Assembly: GCF_000023785.1 (NCBI RefSeq) | Contig: NC_012982.1 | Span: 2,976,001 to 3,040,000 of the forward strand | DNA length: 64,000 nucleotides | Direction of reading: 5' to 3' | Source of the DNA: Hirschia baltica ATCC 49814 | GTDB taxonomy: Bacteria; Pseudomonadota; Alphaproteobacteria; Caulobacterales; Hyphomonadaceae | Shown here: one piece after another, positions 26,285 to 35,303 of the stretch | How positions within the stretch are numbered: the stretch's first letter is position 1 | Layout: every line of letters begins with the position of its first letter | The notes under the pieces: generated by a model | Seen by the model: the letters and a program-made list of their open reading frames with translations, nothing else | The model's database searches: none | Told to the model about the DNA's origin: nothing | Position numbers and translations under genes: made by a program

Positions 26285-26872
26285 TATCCAGTATCCCCGT
26301 CTTTTGACAAATATTAGAGCGAATACACATCCGCTTTACTAAAAACGATAACTTGAACAAATCTTCCCCGGTCTCAATTCACACGGAATTGAGTTTTATG
26401 AATACTTACAAAATAATGTAATCTACTCTGAACAAGATTGTATTTTCAGGTCTCCCCATCAAGTACAATTTGTTTAAGACAGCAATTTCAATATATTTTG
26501 ACAATCGTACTAAAAATTAAATTTCTCTGCTCAAAAGTTATTCGAGTGCCATAGAAACGCTCAAAATCTGCCCATAAAACAGACCAAATACTGAAGCCGG
26601 TACATCAATATGGTTAAAACGTATGCTTCAGGTTGAAAAATCCGCCTAATTAATCCGCGCCTCTAAAGGCACTCAAGATAGCAATACGTATTTTACCCCA
26701 CAAATATCGTACGATTGTACTATAATATTTGAAGCATGATTAAATTTAAAGCAATTACAGCCAGAAACAAACGCGTTTTTGCTCACCACCTTCAACAAGA
26801 AGAGGAATTAAAATACCACAGATACAGACACAAAACCGCCCAAACATTCGGCCACAATATTAGAGACATATT
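26285..26872. promoter_or_regulatory. Divergent control region between amine dehydrogenase operon and cytochrome c gene
   Basis: A 588-base AT-rich region with no credible gene. It holds a perfect eight-base dyad, CTCAATTC at 26373-26380 and GAATTGAG at 26386-26393. The ten-mer ACAATCGTAC occurs at 26501-26510 and, in inverted form (GTACGATTGT), at 26709-26718, with a partial copy (GTACAATT) near 26463. TATAAT at 26721-26726 could be a -10 element for the plus-strand cytochrome gene. These are candidate binding sites for the GAF-Fis regulator or another factor. Confidence 0.4.
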
Positions 26873-27265
26873 ATGAGAATCCCCACTCTGCCCAAAATCA
26901 GCTTCGTTTTAGCAACATGCACATTAGCAACATTTGCTCCCACCCTTTCTGTCGCACACGCCGATGTAGAAAAAGGTGAGAAGCTGTTCAAACTCCAATG
27001 TGCTGTCTGTCATTATGTAGAACCCGCCAAGACAAAAATGGGCCCATCTCTTTTTGGTATTGTCGGCAGCAAATCAGCTAGCTCAGAAGGATTTCGCTAC
27101 TCACCCGCCATGAAAGAAGCAGGCCTCACATGGGATGCACAAACTCTGGATGAATTCCTAGCATCGCCCCGCAAAGCTGTACCACGCACGAGCATGGCAT
27201 TTGTTGGCCAAAAGTCAGAAGAAAAAAGAGCCGACCTAATCGCCTATCTTGAAACGCTGAAATAG
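26873..27265 (+). CDS. Class I soluble cytochrome c
   Basis: A 130-residue periplasmic cytochrome of the c2/c550 type. A signal peptide ends after VAHA, the heme motif is CAVCH at 43-47, and the probable Met ligand is in RTSMAFVGQ. Conserved features include KMGPSLFGIVG and FRYSPAMKEAG. It is divergent from the amine dehydrogenase operon and in line with the regulator and aldehyde dehydrogenase genes. It is the likely mobile electron carrier from the dehydrogenase to the oxidase. Confidence 0.88.
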   Translation: MRIPTLPKISFVLATCTLATFAPTLSVAHADVEKGEKLFKLQCAVCHYVEPAKTKMGPSLFGIVGSKSASSEGFRYSPAMKEAGLTWDAQTLDEFLASPRKAVPRTSMAFVGQKSEEKRADLIAYLETLK

Positions 27266-27333
27266 GCCCAATTCAAACACCCCACACAACGAGGCTATTC
27301 TACTTTCCTCCAAAGTGACGTCCTGCTCAAAGC

Positions 27334-28326
27334 ATGATAATAAGAAACATGGTGTTGAGCTTTGACCAAACAAAGAAAGAGCACTCTGACCGTGTGCTGG
27401 AGATAGTCTCCACAGATAGTGCTGCCGCAAAATCAGTGCTCGCTGCCTCTTGGGTGCGCTCATACAAAACTTTTCATCTGGCTCCTGATTCTCATCAAAC
27501 AAGCCGAATCTGCGATTCAATAGAGTTTGCAAACGCAACAGAGCGCTCAGGGCGCATGATGAAGGTCGCAGAGCCTATATTGGACCGCCTATTCTCAACC
27601 GTTAAATTATCTGGATTCAGCACAGTCTTGTGCGATTCTAATGGCGTTATCTTACAGCAACGACAATGCGCGACAGATGAAGAAAGTTTTGAAAAATCAG
27701 GCTTTTCGATTGGCGCCGATTGGTCCGAGCAATATCAAGGTACAAATGGAATTGGAACTTGCCTCGCTGAAAAAACATCAACGACAATCCTAAAAGATCA
27801 GCACTTCAAAACCAATCATATAGGCCTAAGCTGTTTTGGCGCGCCCGTATTTGCTTCTAAGGGTGAGTTACTTGGCGTACTGGATGTAACATCCTGCCGA
27901 GATGAAATAGACGCCGGACTAAATGCGCTAATATCACAAGCCCTATCCGAAGCGACAACCCAAATCGAACTCAGCTATTTTTGTGATGAATTTGCTGATG
28001 CGCGCATTATTCGCGGACACTCAGACCAAGCAAACCCTGCCAGCCTTCTGGCTGTTGATGCGTATGACATAGTGGTCGGCGCAACGCGTGCCGCACGCCG
28101 CCAATATGGCTTATCTCCCGCAGGAGACATTTCTCCTATCTCTGCGGCAGAGATCGTTGGCGACATGGAATCTCGCGGAACAGGATTTGAAAGTGCAGAA
28201 CGGCGCGAGCTGCGCCGAGTTCTAGCAAAAGTGAATGGAAATATGACGGCTGCTGCGCGCGAATTGGGGGTCAGCCGGGCCACAATATACAGACGCGCCA
28301 CCAAACTTGGCCTAAAATGCAAATAG
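27334..28326 (+). CDS. GAF-domain transcriptional regulator with Fis-type HTH, no AAA+ domain
   Basis: A 330-residue protein resembling AcoR-type activators in its N-terminal GAF-like sensor (residues about 60-215; GFSIGADWSEQYQGTNGIGT, LGVLDVTSCRDE) and C-terminal Fis-type helix-turn-helix (about 296-327; GNMTAAARELGVSRATIYRR). The central sigma-54-activating AAA+ domain is absent, with no Walker A or GAFTGA motif, so it cannot activate sigma-54 promoters itself. It sits between the cytochrome c and aldehyde dehydrogenase genes and probably senses an amine, aldehyde or alcohol to control them. Confidence 0.83.
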   Translation: MIIRNMVLSFDQTKKEHSDRVLEIVSTDSAAAKSVLAASWVRSYKTFHLAPDSHQTSRICDSIEFANATERSGRMMKVAEPILDRLFSTVKLSGFSTVLCDSNGVILQQRQCATDEESFEKSGFSIGADWSEQYQGTNGIGTCLAEKTSTTILKDQHFKTNHIGLSCFGAPVFASKGELLGVLDVTSCRDEIDAGLNALISQALSEATTQIELSYFCDEFADARIIRGHSDQANPASLLAVDAYDIVVGATRAARRQYGLSPAGDISPISAAEIVGDMESRGTGFESAERRELRRVLAKVNGNMTAAARELGVSRATIYRRATKLGLKCK

Positions 28327-28337
28327 CTTCCAAAAGC

Positions 28338-28366
28338 GTCTCGATATAGAGACACTCTTGTGTCTC
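28338..28366. promoter_or_regulatory. Nested GTCTC/GAGAC dyads upstream of the aldehyde dehydrogenase
   Basis: GTCTC (28338-28342) faces GAGAC (28349-28353), and GAGACAC (28349-28355) forms a perfect dyad with GTGTCTC (28360-28366). Three half-sites lie within 29 bases. This may be an operator for the adjacent GAF-Fis regulator. The last hairpin is followed by a T-rich stretch, so it could instead or also terminate the regulator gene. Confidence 0.4.
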
Positions 28367-28462
28367 AATCTATTTTTCAGCCACGACATTCTTTGCTTCA
28401 TCCATAAATATACCCCTCAAACCGCACCGAAAACTGGGCGGAAAAATAGTTGAGGAAACACC

Positions 28463-29986
28463 ATGGCTGACACAGCAGAAATACAAGCAATCGACACAAC
28501 GTCACCCTTCAAAACAAAATATGAAAACTATATTGGCGGCCAATTCACGCCACCTGTAAATGGTCGATATTTCGACAATGTGACGCCCATTACAGGACAA
28601 GTCGTGTGCCAAATTGCGCGCTCAGATGGTGCCGATGTAGAATTAGCGCTTAATGCTGCGCACAAGGCAAAGCACGGATGGGGCGCAACATCACCAACTG
28701 ACCGCTCAAACATTCTTCTAAAAATTGCCGATCGTATTGAGGAAAATCTCGCCCTCATCGCCAAAGCAGAAACATGGGATAATGGGAAACCAATTCGCGA
28801 AACGACAGCTGCAGATATTCCTTTGTCAGCAGACCATTTTCGATATTTCGCAGGTGTCTTGCGTGGACAAGAGGGCAATATGTCCGAAATCGACAAGGAT
28901 ACAATCGCCTATCATTATCACGAACCACTTGGCGTCGTTGGTCAAATCATTCCCTGGAATTTTTCTATTCTTATGGCAGCATGGAAACTTGCTCCCGCAC
29001 TTGCCGCTGGAAACTGCGTTGTCATAAAACCCGCCGAACAGACACCCGCCGCAATAATGGTGTTGGTTGAAATTATCGCAGACTTATTACCCGCCGGTGT
29101 TTTAAACGTCGTTAATGGATATGGAGCCGAAGTTGGTGCTCCCCTCGCCAAATCCCCTAGAATTGCAAAGATTGCTTTCACCGGCTCAACCCAAACCGGT
29201 AAAATGATTATGCAATATGCCACCGAAAATCTTATTCCGGTGACTTTAGAACTTGGCGGCAAGTCCCCAAACATCTTCTTCCCAGATGTGATGCGTAAAG
29301 ACGACGCTTTTCTTGATAAAGCGATAGAAGGTTTTGTGTTGTTCGCATTCAATCAGGGAGAAGTATGTACATCCCCTAGCCGCGCACTCATCCATGAAGA
29401 TATTTATGAGGCATTCATTGAACGCGCCATTCAACGCGTAAAGGCAATCAAGCAAGGCGACCCACGCGACATGTCAACAATGGTCGGTGCACAAGCAAGC
29501 GCCGAGCAACAGGAGAAAATTCTTTCTTATCTCAAGATTGGCGTCGAAGAAGGCGCTCAAGTGCTTGCTGGTGGAGCAGCCGCACAAATGGACGGCGAAC
29601 TGGCAAGCGGATATTATATTCAACCAACCGTGTTAAAGGGACACAACAAAATGCGTGTCTTCCAAGAAGAAATCTTTGGACCTGTCGTTTCAGTGACAAC
29701 TTTCAAAACATCTGAAGAAGCTTTAGCACTGGCAAACGACACCATGTATGGCTTGGGTGCAGGCGTTTGGTCTCGCGATATGAACACTTGTTATCGCTTT
29801 GGTCGCGCAATTCAAGCTGGACGCGTTTGGGTCAATAATTATCACGCCTACCCTGCTCATGCGGCATTTGGCGGATACAAACAGTCTGGAATTGGTCGCG
29901 AAAACCACAAAATGATGCTCGATCATTATCAGCAGACCAAAAATATGCTGGTCAGCTATAATCCAAACAAATTGGGGTTCTTCTAA
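28463..29986 (+). CDS. NAD-dependent aldehyde dehydrogenase
   Basis: A 507-residue ALDH-superfamily enzyme, close in pattern to AldB/ExaC acetaldehyde-type dehydrogenases. The cofactor loop is [10 protein letters not shown], the general base Glu is in LELGGKSPN (about 263), and the catalytic Cys is in [11 protein letters not shown] (about 302). It probably oxidises the aldehyde released by the amine dehydrogenase to the acid. A good ribosome-binding site (TTGAGGAAA) lies just before the ATG. Confidence 0.92.
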   Translation: MADTAEIQAIDTTSPFKTKYENYIGGQFTPPVNGRYFDNVTPITGQVVCQIARSDGADVELALNAAHKAKHGWGATSPTDRSNILLKIADRIEENLALIAKAETWDNGKPIRETTAADIPLSADHFRYFAGVLRGQEGNMSEIDKDTIAYHYHEPLGVVGQIIPWNFSILMAAWKLAPALAAGNCVVIKPAEQTPAAIMVLVEIIADLLPAGVLNVVNGYGAEVGAPLAKSPRIAKIAFTGSTQTGKMIMQYATENLIPVTLELGGKSPNIFFPDVMRKDDAFLDKAIEGFVLFAFNQGEVCTSPSRALIHEDIYEAFIERAIQRVKAIKQGDPRDMSTMVGAQASAEQQEKILSYLKIGVEEGAQVLAGGAAAQMDGELASGYYIQPTVLKGHNKMRVFQEEIFGPVVSVTTFKTSEEALALANDTMYGLGAGVWSRDMNTCYRFGRAIQAGRVWVNNYHAYPAHAAFGGYKQSGIGRENHKMMLDHYQQTKNMLVSYNPNKLGFF

Positions 29987-30448
29987 AGCTCTAATTGAAA
30001 CTCATCTAAGCTAGATAACAATAAGAGGCGCGAACACTTGTTTCAAACGGATGTTCGCGCCTTTTCTGTTTGGCGATTAGCAATCCCGCTCTTGTCGGTA
30101 ATCTCATAGTTCACCCCGCACATGATTGTTGCCATTCTTTTCATTTAAATCCGCACAAAATCACTCCTCCTCACATTCTCAATATGTGTACAATTTCTCA
30201 CCCCTCCTCGATAAAGCCGAATTACGCGACCATTTCTTGGCAGGCGGATGGCAACCATTTTTCATTTGCCCAACCTCAAAACCACATAAAATCCACCCCA
30301 CCTCCCATAAATTATTCAATTAAAACGCATAAAAATTAGACATTTGTCCTATAAAATGCCCGTAGAGCGCGCAAAATCAATGATTTTGCTTGATATTTCT
30401 ACTTTTTGCTGAGATCATGCTCTCAAATATAACAACGAGGAAACGCTC
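29987..30448. other. Intergenic region between aldehyde dehydrogenase and UrcA-family gene
   Basis: The 462 bases contain a terminator at 30026-30062 and then AT-rich sequence. The overlapping open frames at 30070-30339 lack ribosome-binding sites and recognisable protein features. The last 100 bases should hold the promoter of the UrcA-family gene; I see no clear operator. Confidence 0.4.
30026..30062 (+). terminator. Terminator after the aldehyde dehydrogenase gene
   Basis: An eleven-base perfect stem (AGGCGCGAACA at 30026-30036, TGTTCGCGCCT at 30052-30062) is followed by TTTT. It lies about 40 bases past the stop codon and is a strong intrinsic terminator. Confidence 0.88.
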
Positions 30449-30811
30449 ATGAAAAATACATTTTCTCCCGCTTTGTTCGGCGCGCTTGTCGCCTGCGGAA
30501 CAATCTTTAGCACCCCCGCTTTTGCCGATGGCTTATTTCAACCCAAAACAACATCAGAAGCAATTTTGACCATCAACATCAACAAAGCCGACCTATCTAG
30601 CGCAGCAAAAGTTGACGAAGTTTATCAAGAAATTTCCGACAAAGCGCTGAACTCATGCATGGATCGCGGTGAAGTTTTGACAAAAAACAAAGCTCGCGCC
30701 AAACACGCAGACTGCATATCTTCACTCGTGAATGAAACAGTTAAGGCTATCGACAACACGCAATTAACGGCACGTCACGCTCCGTCAAGCGTCCAAACAG
30801 CCTCCCTTTAA
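30449..30811 (+). CDS. UrcA-family small exported protein
   Basis: A 120-residue protein with a Sec signal peptide (cleavage after PAFA). The mature domain has the UrcA-like pattern of a short beta part (LTININKADLSSAAKVDEVY), a helix with Cys, and a second Cys about 20 residues on (SCMDRG...ADCISSLVNETV). UrcA proteins are small periplasmic proteins of unknown function found mainly in alphaproteobacteria such as sphingomonads and caulobacters. A ribosome-binding site (GAGGAAA) precedes the ATG. Confidence 0.65.
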   Translation: MKNTFSPALFGALVACGTIFSTPAFADGLFQPKTTSEAILTININKADLSSAAKVDEVYQEISDKALNSCMDRGEVLTKNKARAKHADCISSLVNETVKAIDNTQLTARHAPSSVQTASL

Positions 30812-30852
30812 ATTAAAAATTTACAAAACTTCACTTTTACCTGCCGACAAAT

Positions 30853-30890
30853 CCGCATACGCACTGTAGTATAATTCATTGTGTATGCGG
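30853..30890. promoter_or_regulatory. Long-armed dyad CCGCATAC/GTATGCGG before the TetR gene
   Basis: CCGCATAC (30853-30860) is perfectly mirrored by GTATGCGG (30883-30890), about 40 bases past the UrcA stop and 130 before the TetR gene. No T-run follows, so it is not a standard terminator. It could be an operator or an RNA structure. Confidence 0.3.
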
Positions 30891-31020
30891 GTGGGCTGCC
30901 GCACATTGAAGCGCGCTTGAGGTCTTCACCTCTAATCTTAGCGCACTTCTGCTTCTGTTCGGACAACTAATTCAGCTCTGCAAAATCAGATGCGTTCTTA
31001 GCAGAAAGGCCAGCCAAACC

Positions 31021-31701
31021 GTGTACCAAATCAACCCACAGGCACGGCACGTCAAAGCAAACTCCAAAAAGGGTGCGGACCGCATTGTTGCCATCCTTGA
31101 AGCTGCCTTGCATACACTTACTGAAAAAGGGTATTCCGGCTTCACAATGCGCAATATCGCAAAACAAGCAGGTATCTCCCTCGGCAACATCACATATTAT
31201 TATAAAACCAAAGAAGCGATCCTTCACGACATGATGGATGCCGTTTCCGAGGCATATCAAGGTGCCCTCGACAAAATTATTACAGATGAAAGCCTTACCG
31301 ACGAAGATAAAATGCAAAAAGTGTTGGAACAGCTCATTCTTGATTTGGGAGAAAAAGAAACAACACTGTTTTTTCCCGAAATATGGGCACTCTCCAATCA
31401 TGATGCTTATGTCGCCGAAAACATGGACCGAATATATTCTAGAGCCCGCAGTTTAATTGCTCGGCTTATTGAAAAAATAAATCCAAATCTTTCAAAAAAA
31501 AGCTGCCAATTACTAAGCCTCTTCATATCAGCATCGATCGAAGGCATGACACCTTTCATCGGCTATAAGAAAGAGTTCTCTCAAGCTCGGGTAACTATGG
31601 CAAACTTTGCATCCCAGCAATTTGTACATCTCGCTCAAAGATTAAACGATGAAGAGATAGAGGCCCAGTCGTTACAAGAATTGCTTGAAACGACGCCCTA
31701 G
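31021..31701 (+). CDS. TetR/AcrR-family transcriptional regulator
   Basis: A 226-residue regulator. The N-terminal TetR helix-turn-helix is complete (DRIVAILEAALHTLTEKGYS, then FTMRNIAKQAGISLGNITYY), followed by a helical ligand domain. It must start upstream of the first internal Met, which lies within the HTH, so the GTG at 31021 with AAAGG about ten bases before it is the best start. It lies 510 bases upstream of a TonB-dependent receptor in the same direction and may control it; the ligand is unknown. Confidence 0.82.
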   Translation: MYQINPQARHVKANSKKGADRIVAILEAALHTLTEKGYSGFTMRNIAKQAGISLGNITYYYKTKEAILHDMMDAVSEAYQGALDKIITDESLTDEDKMQKVLEQLILDLGEKETTLFFPEIWALSNHDAYVAENMDRIYSRARSLIARLIEKINPNLSKKSCQLLSLFISASIEGMTPFIGYKKEFSQARVTMANFASQQFVHLAQRLNDEEIEAQSLQELLETTP

Positions 31702-31830
31702 CCGCTCCCAGGTGCTGATTTAATTTACAAACAAGTACCACTCACCCGCCTCATAAGCGCGGGCGCAATGAATGCTGCACCCTATCCACACTATTTACGC
31801 ATTATCTCAACACTAGTTTAACACTGCGCA

Positions 31831-31863
31831 CACACTACCGCACCACCGCTCCACACTACCGCA
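31831..31863. repeat. Tandem 12-base direct repeat CACACTACCGCA
   Basis: CACACTACCGCA occurs at 31831-31842 and again at 31852-31863, a 21-base period that puts both copies on the same face of the helix. It may be a regulator site for the receptor or the upstream TetR. Confidence 0.4.
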
Positions 31864-32073
31864 TCTGTGTTGCGACCATTTTTCTAAAAAATTATCAGTC
31901 CTACTTTCCATTCAATCCACAACACCAAACGCCCAACACACCACACATACAAACCCAACCAAAAGATACTACCTATTTGAAAACCAATTTATATATAAAG
32001 CGTCACCCCCTCCTACAAAAAACAAACCAGCATTATATATTTGTGTCTTTTTCAACACATACCTCAACTTTTT

Positions 32074-32092
32074 ACCAATTGGTCCTACCAAT
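32074..32092. promoter_or_regulatory. Candidate GntR/FadR-type operator upstream of the TonB receptor
   Basis: ATTGGT-CCT-ACCAAT at 32078-32092 is a perfect six-base dyad with a three-base centre, preceded by another ACCAAT half overlapping it. FadR-subfamily repressors bind TGGT-N3-ACCA, and E. coli ExuR/UxuR sites are AAATTGGTATACCAATTT. A matching site lies upstream of the FadR-type gene at 60 kb. Confidence 0.5.
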
Positions 32093-32211
32093 ACAGGTAT
32101 ATTGATCCTTTTAATTGGTTGACTCTTTCTTGCTTCGAGATGAAGATAACACCTTAGAGAGCGCCTCGCATAAGACGACGCCACTAATCAGTTCCTGGGA
32201 GGGAAAATAGA

Positions 32212-35205
32212 ATGCCTACACACAGACAAGATGAATCTAATTCCGCAAGGCCACGCCACTTCTGGCGCGCAGCACTACTTGCCAGCGCCGCCTTTTCTTT
32301 CGCATCACCCACCATCGCACAAGAAAGCACAGAAGCCCCCGCAGAAGCTGCTGCAGACGACACTAATAGACTAGACACAATCGTTGTGACAGGTATCCGC
32401 CAGTCACTTGCGACAGCTCTGGAAGAAAAACGCACCGCTGACAGTTTAATCGAAGTCATCAACGCAGAAGACATTGGTAAACTTCCAGATCAAAACCTTG
32501 CTGAAGTTCTAGAAAACGTCACAGGTGTACAAATTACACGTACTGCTGGTGTTGGTACGGGGGTTCAGATCCGTGGTACAAACGCAAACCGTACAGAAAT
32601 TAATGGTGTTTCTACCGTAGGCTCAGGTTCAGGCCGTAGCGGTATTAGTTTCGAAGACGTCCCAGCCGCCATGATCGCCGCTGTTGAAGTAACCAAATCA
32701 TCAGAAGCAAAAACCATCGAAGGCTCTGTGGGGGGTACAATCAACCTCCGCACAATCCGTCCTCTCGACCTAAACGATCGTGTAGCCAGCATTCGCATTC
32801 AAGGTGAAGACAGCAGCCTAACGACGGACGGTATTACACCTCGTGTATCGGGAACTTATGGAGACAATTGGTCAACATCTGTCGGTGATTTTGGTGCAGT
32901 TGTTAGCTTAAGCTATGCTGAACAAGATGCGACTGCTTTCCGCCCGAGAGTTGACCGCGATAATCTGGTGGCATCAGACGGCGGAACTGCCAATGCGCAA
33001 GCATTCGACTTTTTACCAATTCAGTTCTTGATTCAAGATTATGACAATTATGAATCACAAACGACCAACTTTGCAGGGGCGTTTGAGTATGCACCTAATG
33101 ACAATTTGAAATTCTACTTTGATTCAATTCTCAATGACCAAGAACGCAGACAAGAAAGCTCACGTATTCAAGCGTCGGGTATATCAGACCTAGCGGGCGT
33201 GTCTGTTCCATCTGAATTTGAAACTGTTGATTTTGGATCCTTGAACGGTCAAAATTTAGGTAGTGTTGAAGCGGCGCTAAAAGGTGTTATTCCAATACAA
33301 TCCGATGGTAGTGACGGCAACTTACGCTTTTCTGGAGACACAGGGTCTCGCCTAACAGAAAGCCAAATATTTAGATTGGGAACCGATTGGAACCGCGGCA
33401 ACCTCTCAGGTCGCGTTGAAATCGCAACTTCAAACTCAGATACAACAAGCCCAGACTTCAGCACAACGCTAAACTTTATCAACCCGAATGCGCCCACCAA
33501 CTCATCTAACGAAAACGGCACTCCGTTTGAGTATGACTTAACAGGTGGCGCTCTGACATGGCGTATCGCCCAAGATGCAGCAGGCGGACCGACAACGGCC
33601 CAATTGCTCGATCCAGCAAACATTGTATTGCGTGACGTGAACATTTCACAAAACAAAGCCGAGAACTCAGAGGACGCGTTCCGTGCTGATTTCTCTTATG
33701 ATATGAGCGAAAACAATATCTTCATTACCTCTGTTGATGCTGGATATCGCTACAACCAAACAACCAGCTTGAGAGACGAAATCACAGCAAGTGTTGGCCT
33801 AAGAACACTTGCCGAAAGCCCAACAGGTGATCTGTTTGCGGACATTCTAGTACCAGGACCCGATAATTTTAATGCTGCTGATGGGCGTGAATTCTTCGTT
33901 GGTGACTTCCTTCAGGTCGACCCAGAGCTCGCCGGATCTGATCCACAAGCAGTCCTTGATGCTTTGAATGCTGCAATCGCAGCAAACAATGCAATTACGG
34001 GCGCAACTCGTGCTCCAATCAGTTCACCAACCTCAAGCCAGAGTGCTTTCTTTGATATTGAAGAAAAAACTCACTCAATTTATGGACAAGTAAATTTTGA
34101 GCACGGGATTTTCCGCGGTAATGCCGGTCTACGTTATCTAGAAACCGAAGTGATATCTAAAGGGAACGCAATTCTAGACGGCGTCGCAACCCCGACAACA
34201 ACCAAAGGTGATTATCAGTTCGTCCTACCAAGAGTAAACATGGCAGCCAATGTCGCTGAAAACTTCATCATTCGTGCTGGATACGGTAAAGATATCAGAC
34301 GTCCAGACTTTGACGACCTTTCAACATCTTACACATTTAGCACAAGCCCAAACCCTGCGGTTAACCTTGGTAACCCCAACTTGGTACCTGAAGAGGTTGA
34401 ATCATTCGACATTGCTGCAGAATGGTATTTTGCCCCCTCTGCCGTCTTGAGCGTAGGCTACTTCCACAAAACTCGTACTGGCCTATTTGTTGACCAAAAT
34501 GAGTCACCATATGAAGACCCTGTAACTGGCTTCCGCGACATTATTGGCCCTGATTGTGAGCAAGGGGGTATCTTCAACCCAATTGCAGATATCAACGTAT
34601 TTGGACCTGTCGGTCGGGGTGTGTGTGTTCCTTCATCGCAAAAAATCAATGGTGCTGGAGAAAACACACTGTCAGGTATTGAACTAGCATTCCAATACGA
34701 CCTGTCCAGTTTTGAAGACACAATCGGTTGGGCATCTGGCTTTGGTGTTCTCGCCAACTTCACACACCAAGAATTCTCCGGTGGTGAAGAAGTGTGGGAA
34801 CCAACTTCTCGCGCTGAAACAGTATTTGCATCAAATGGGGCAACCAATGTTGAGCTTTCAGTATCTGAAATCGACCTGTCAGAAAATGCTTACAACGCGA
34901 CCCTCTATTATGAAAAATATGGCCTATCAGCTAGAGCGCGTTACACTTGGCGCGATGCATACCGTTCAGAAGACTTCGGTAGCACATCAAGCTACCCTTG
35001 GGGCTTCCCAGTTATTCAAGAGGCTAGAGGTCAACTTAACGCAAGCATAAATTACGATGTCACCGAAAAGCTGAACATTGGTATTGAAGCTGTAAACCTT
35101 ACTGAATCTGAAGTTTCACAATCATGTGTGAATGAAGGTGCCCTACTTTGCTACCAAGGCCTTACAGACCGTCGGATTACATTTGGTGCAAACTACAACT
35201 TCTAA
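32212..35205 (+). CDS. TonB-dependent outer membrane receptor (large, Caulobacter/Xanthomonas type)
   Basis: A 997-residue receptor. It has a signal peptide (cleavage after PTIAQ), a TonB box region (LDTIVVTGIRQSLATAL), and a plug with LPDQNLAEVLENVTGVQITR and a VQIRGTNANRTEINGV segment. A long beta-barrel ends in Phe (RRITFGANYNF). The pattern is that of the carbohydrate-linked receptors common in Caulobacter and Xanthomonas. A strong terminator follows. The upstream FadR-like operator suggests it may import uronate-containing oligosaccharides. Confidence 0.92.
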   Translation: MPTHRQDESNSARPRHFWRAALLASAAFSFASPTIAQESTEAPAEAAADDTNRLDTIVVTGIRQSLATALEEKRTADSLIEVINAEDIGKLPDQNLAEVLENVTGVQITRTAGVGTGVQIRGTNANRTEINGVSTVGSGSGRSGISFEDVPAAMIAAVEVTKSSEAKTIEGSVGGTINLRTIRPLDLNDRVASIRIQGEDSSLTTDGITPRVSGTYGDNWSTSVGDFGAVVSLSYAEQDATAFRPRVDRDNLVASDGGTANAQAFDFLPIQFLIQDYDNYESQTTNFAGAFEYAPNDNLKFYFDSILNDQERRQESSRIQASGISDLAGVSVPSEFETVDFGSLNGQNLGSVEAALKGVIPIQSDGSDGNLRFSGDTGSRLTESQIFRLGTDWNRGNLSGRVEIATSNSDTTSPDFSTTLNFINPNAPTNSSNENGTPFEYDLTGGALTWRIAQDAAGGPTTAQLLDPANIVLRDVNISQNKAENSEDAFRADFSYDMSENNIFITSVDAGYRYNQTTSLRDEITASVGLRTLAESPTGDLFADILVPGPDNFNAADGREFFVGDFLQVDPELAGSDPQAVLDALNAAIAANNAITGATRAPISSPTSSQSAFFDIEEKTHSIYGQVNFEHGIFRGNAGLRYLETEVISKGNAILDGVATPTTTKGDYQFVLPRVNMAANVAENFIIRAGYGKDIRRPDFDDLSTSYTFSTSPNPAVNLGNPNLVPEEVESFDIAAEWYFAPSAVLSVGYFHKTRTGLFVDQNESPYEDPVTGFRDIIGPDCEQGGIFNPIADINVFGPVGRGVCVPSSQKINGAGENTLSGIELAFQYDLSSFEDTIGWASGFGVLANFTHQEFSGGEEVWEPTSRAETVFASNGATNVELSVSEIDLSENAYNATLYYEKYGLSARARYTWRDAYRSEDFGSTSSYPWGFPVIQEARGQLNASINYDVTEKLNIGIEAVNLTESEVSQSCVNEGALLCYQGLTDRRITFGANYNF

Positions 35206-35238
35206 AATAAACTTGCAAAATCAAATATAACTTAAATG

Positions 35239-35273
35239 AAAAAGCCTCACCGTTAAACAAGTGAGGCTTTTTT
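35239..35273. terminator. Bidirectional terminator between TonB receptor and TetR gene
   Basis: AAAAAGCCTCAC (35239-35250) pairs with GTGAGGCTTTTT (35261-35272). Each strand has a T-run after the stem, so it can serve both the receptor and the convergent TetR gene. Confidence 0.9.
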
Positions 35274-35303
35274 ATGGGTTCAGCACTAAGCCACCATAGG
35301 GTT

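Larger units (their letters stand above)
31702..32211. other. Intergenic region upstream of the 32-kb TonB-dependent receptor
   Basis: The 510 bases have no credible gene. There is a strand-biased A/C-rich stretch around 31800-31980 with a repeated 12-mer, then a palindromic site at 32074-32092 (separate entry) and a further ATTGGT half-site at 32114-32119. The receptor promoter should lie near 32100-32180. Confidence 0.45.

Noticed and set aside
26373-26393. The CTCAATTC/GAATTGAG hairpin considered as a terminator
   Set aside because: No plus-strand gene ends before it, and on the minus strand it lies in the leader of the amine dehydrogenase operon; an operator is more sensible.
30070-30339. 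Overlapping open frames of 65-89 codons between the aldehyde dehydrogenase and UrcA genes
   Set aside because: Composition is low-complexity (Pro, His, Asn rich), start sites are poor, and they begin inside or just after a terminator.
31831-31863. Short direct repeats considered as the edge of a CRISPR array
   Set aside because: Only two copies, 12 bases long, with a nine-base gap; no spacers of constant length and no cas genes.
31969-32184. A 71-codon minus-strand frame upstream of the 32-kb TonB receptor
   Set aside because: It runs across the candidate FadR-type operator and receptor promoter and shows no protein features.
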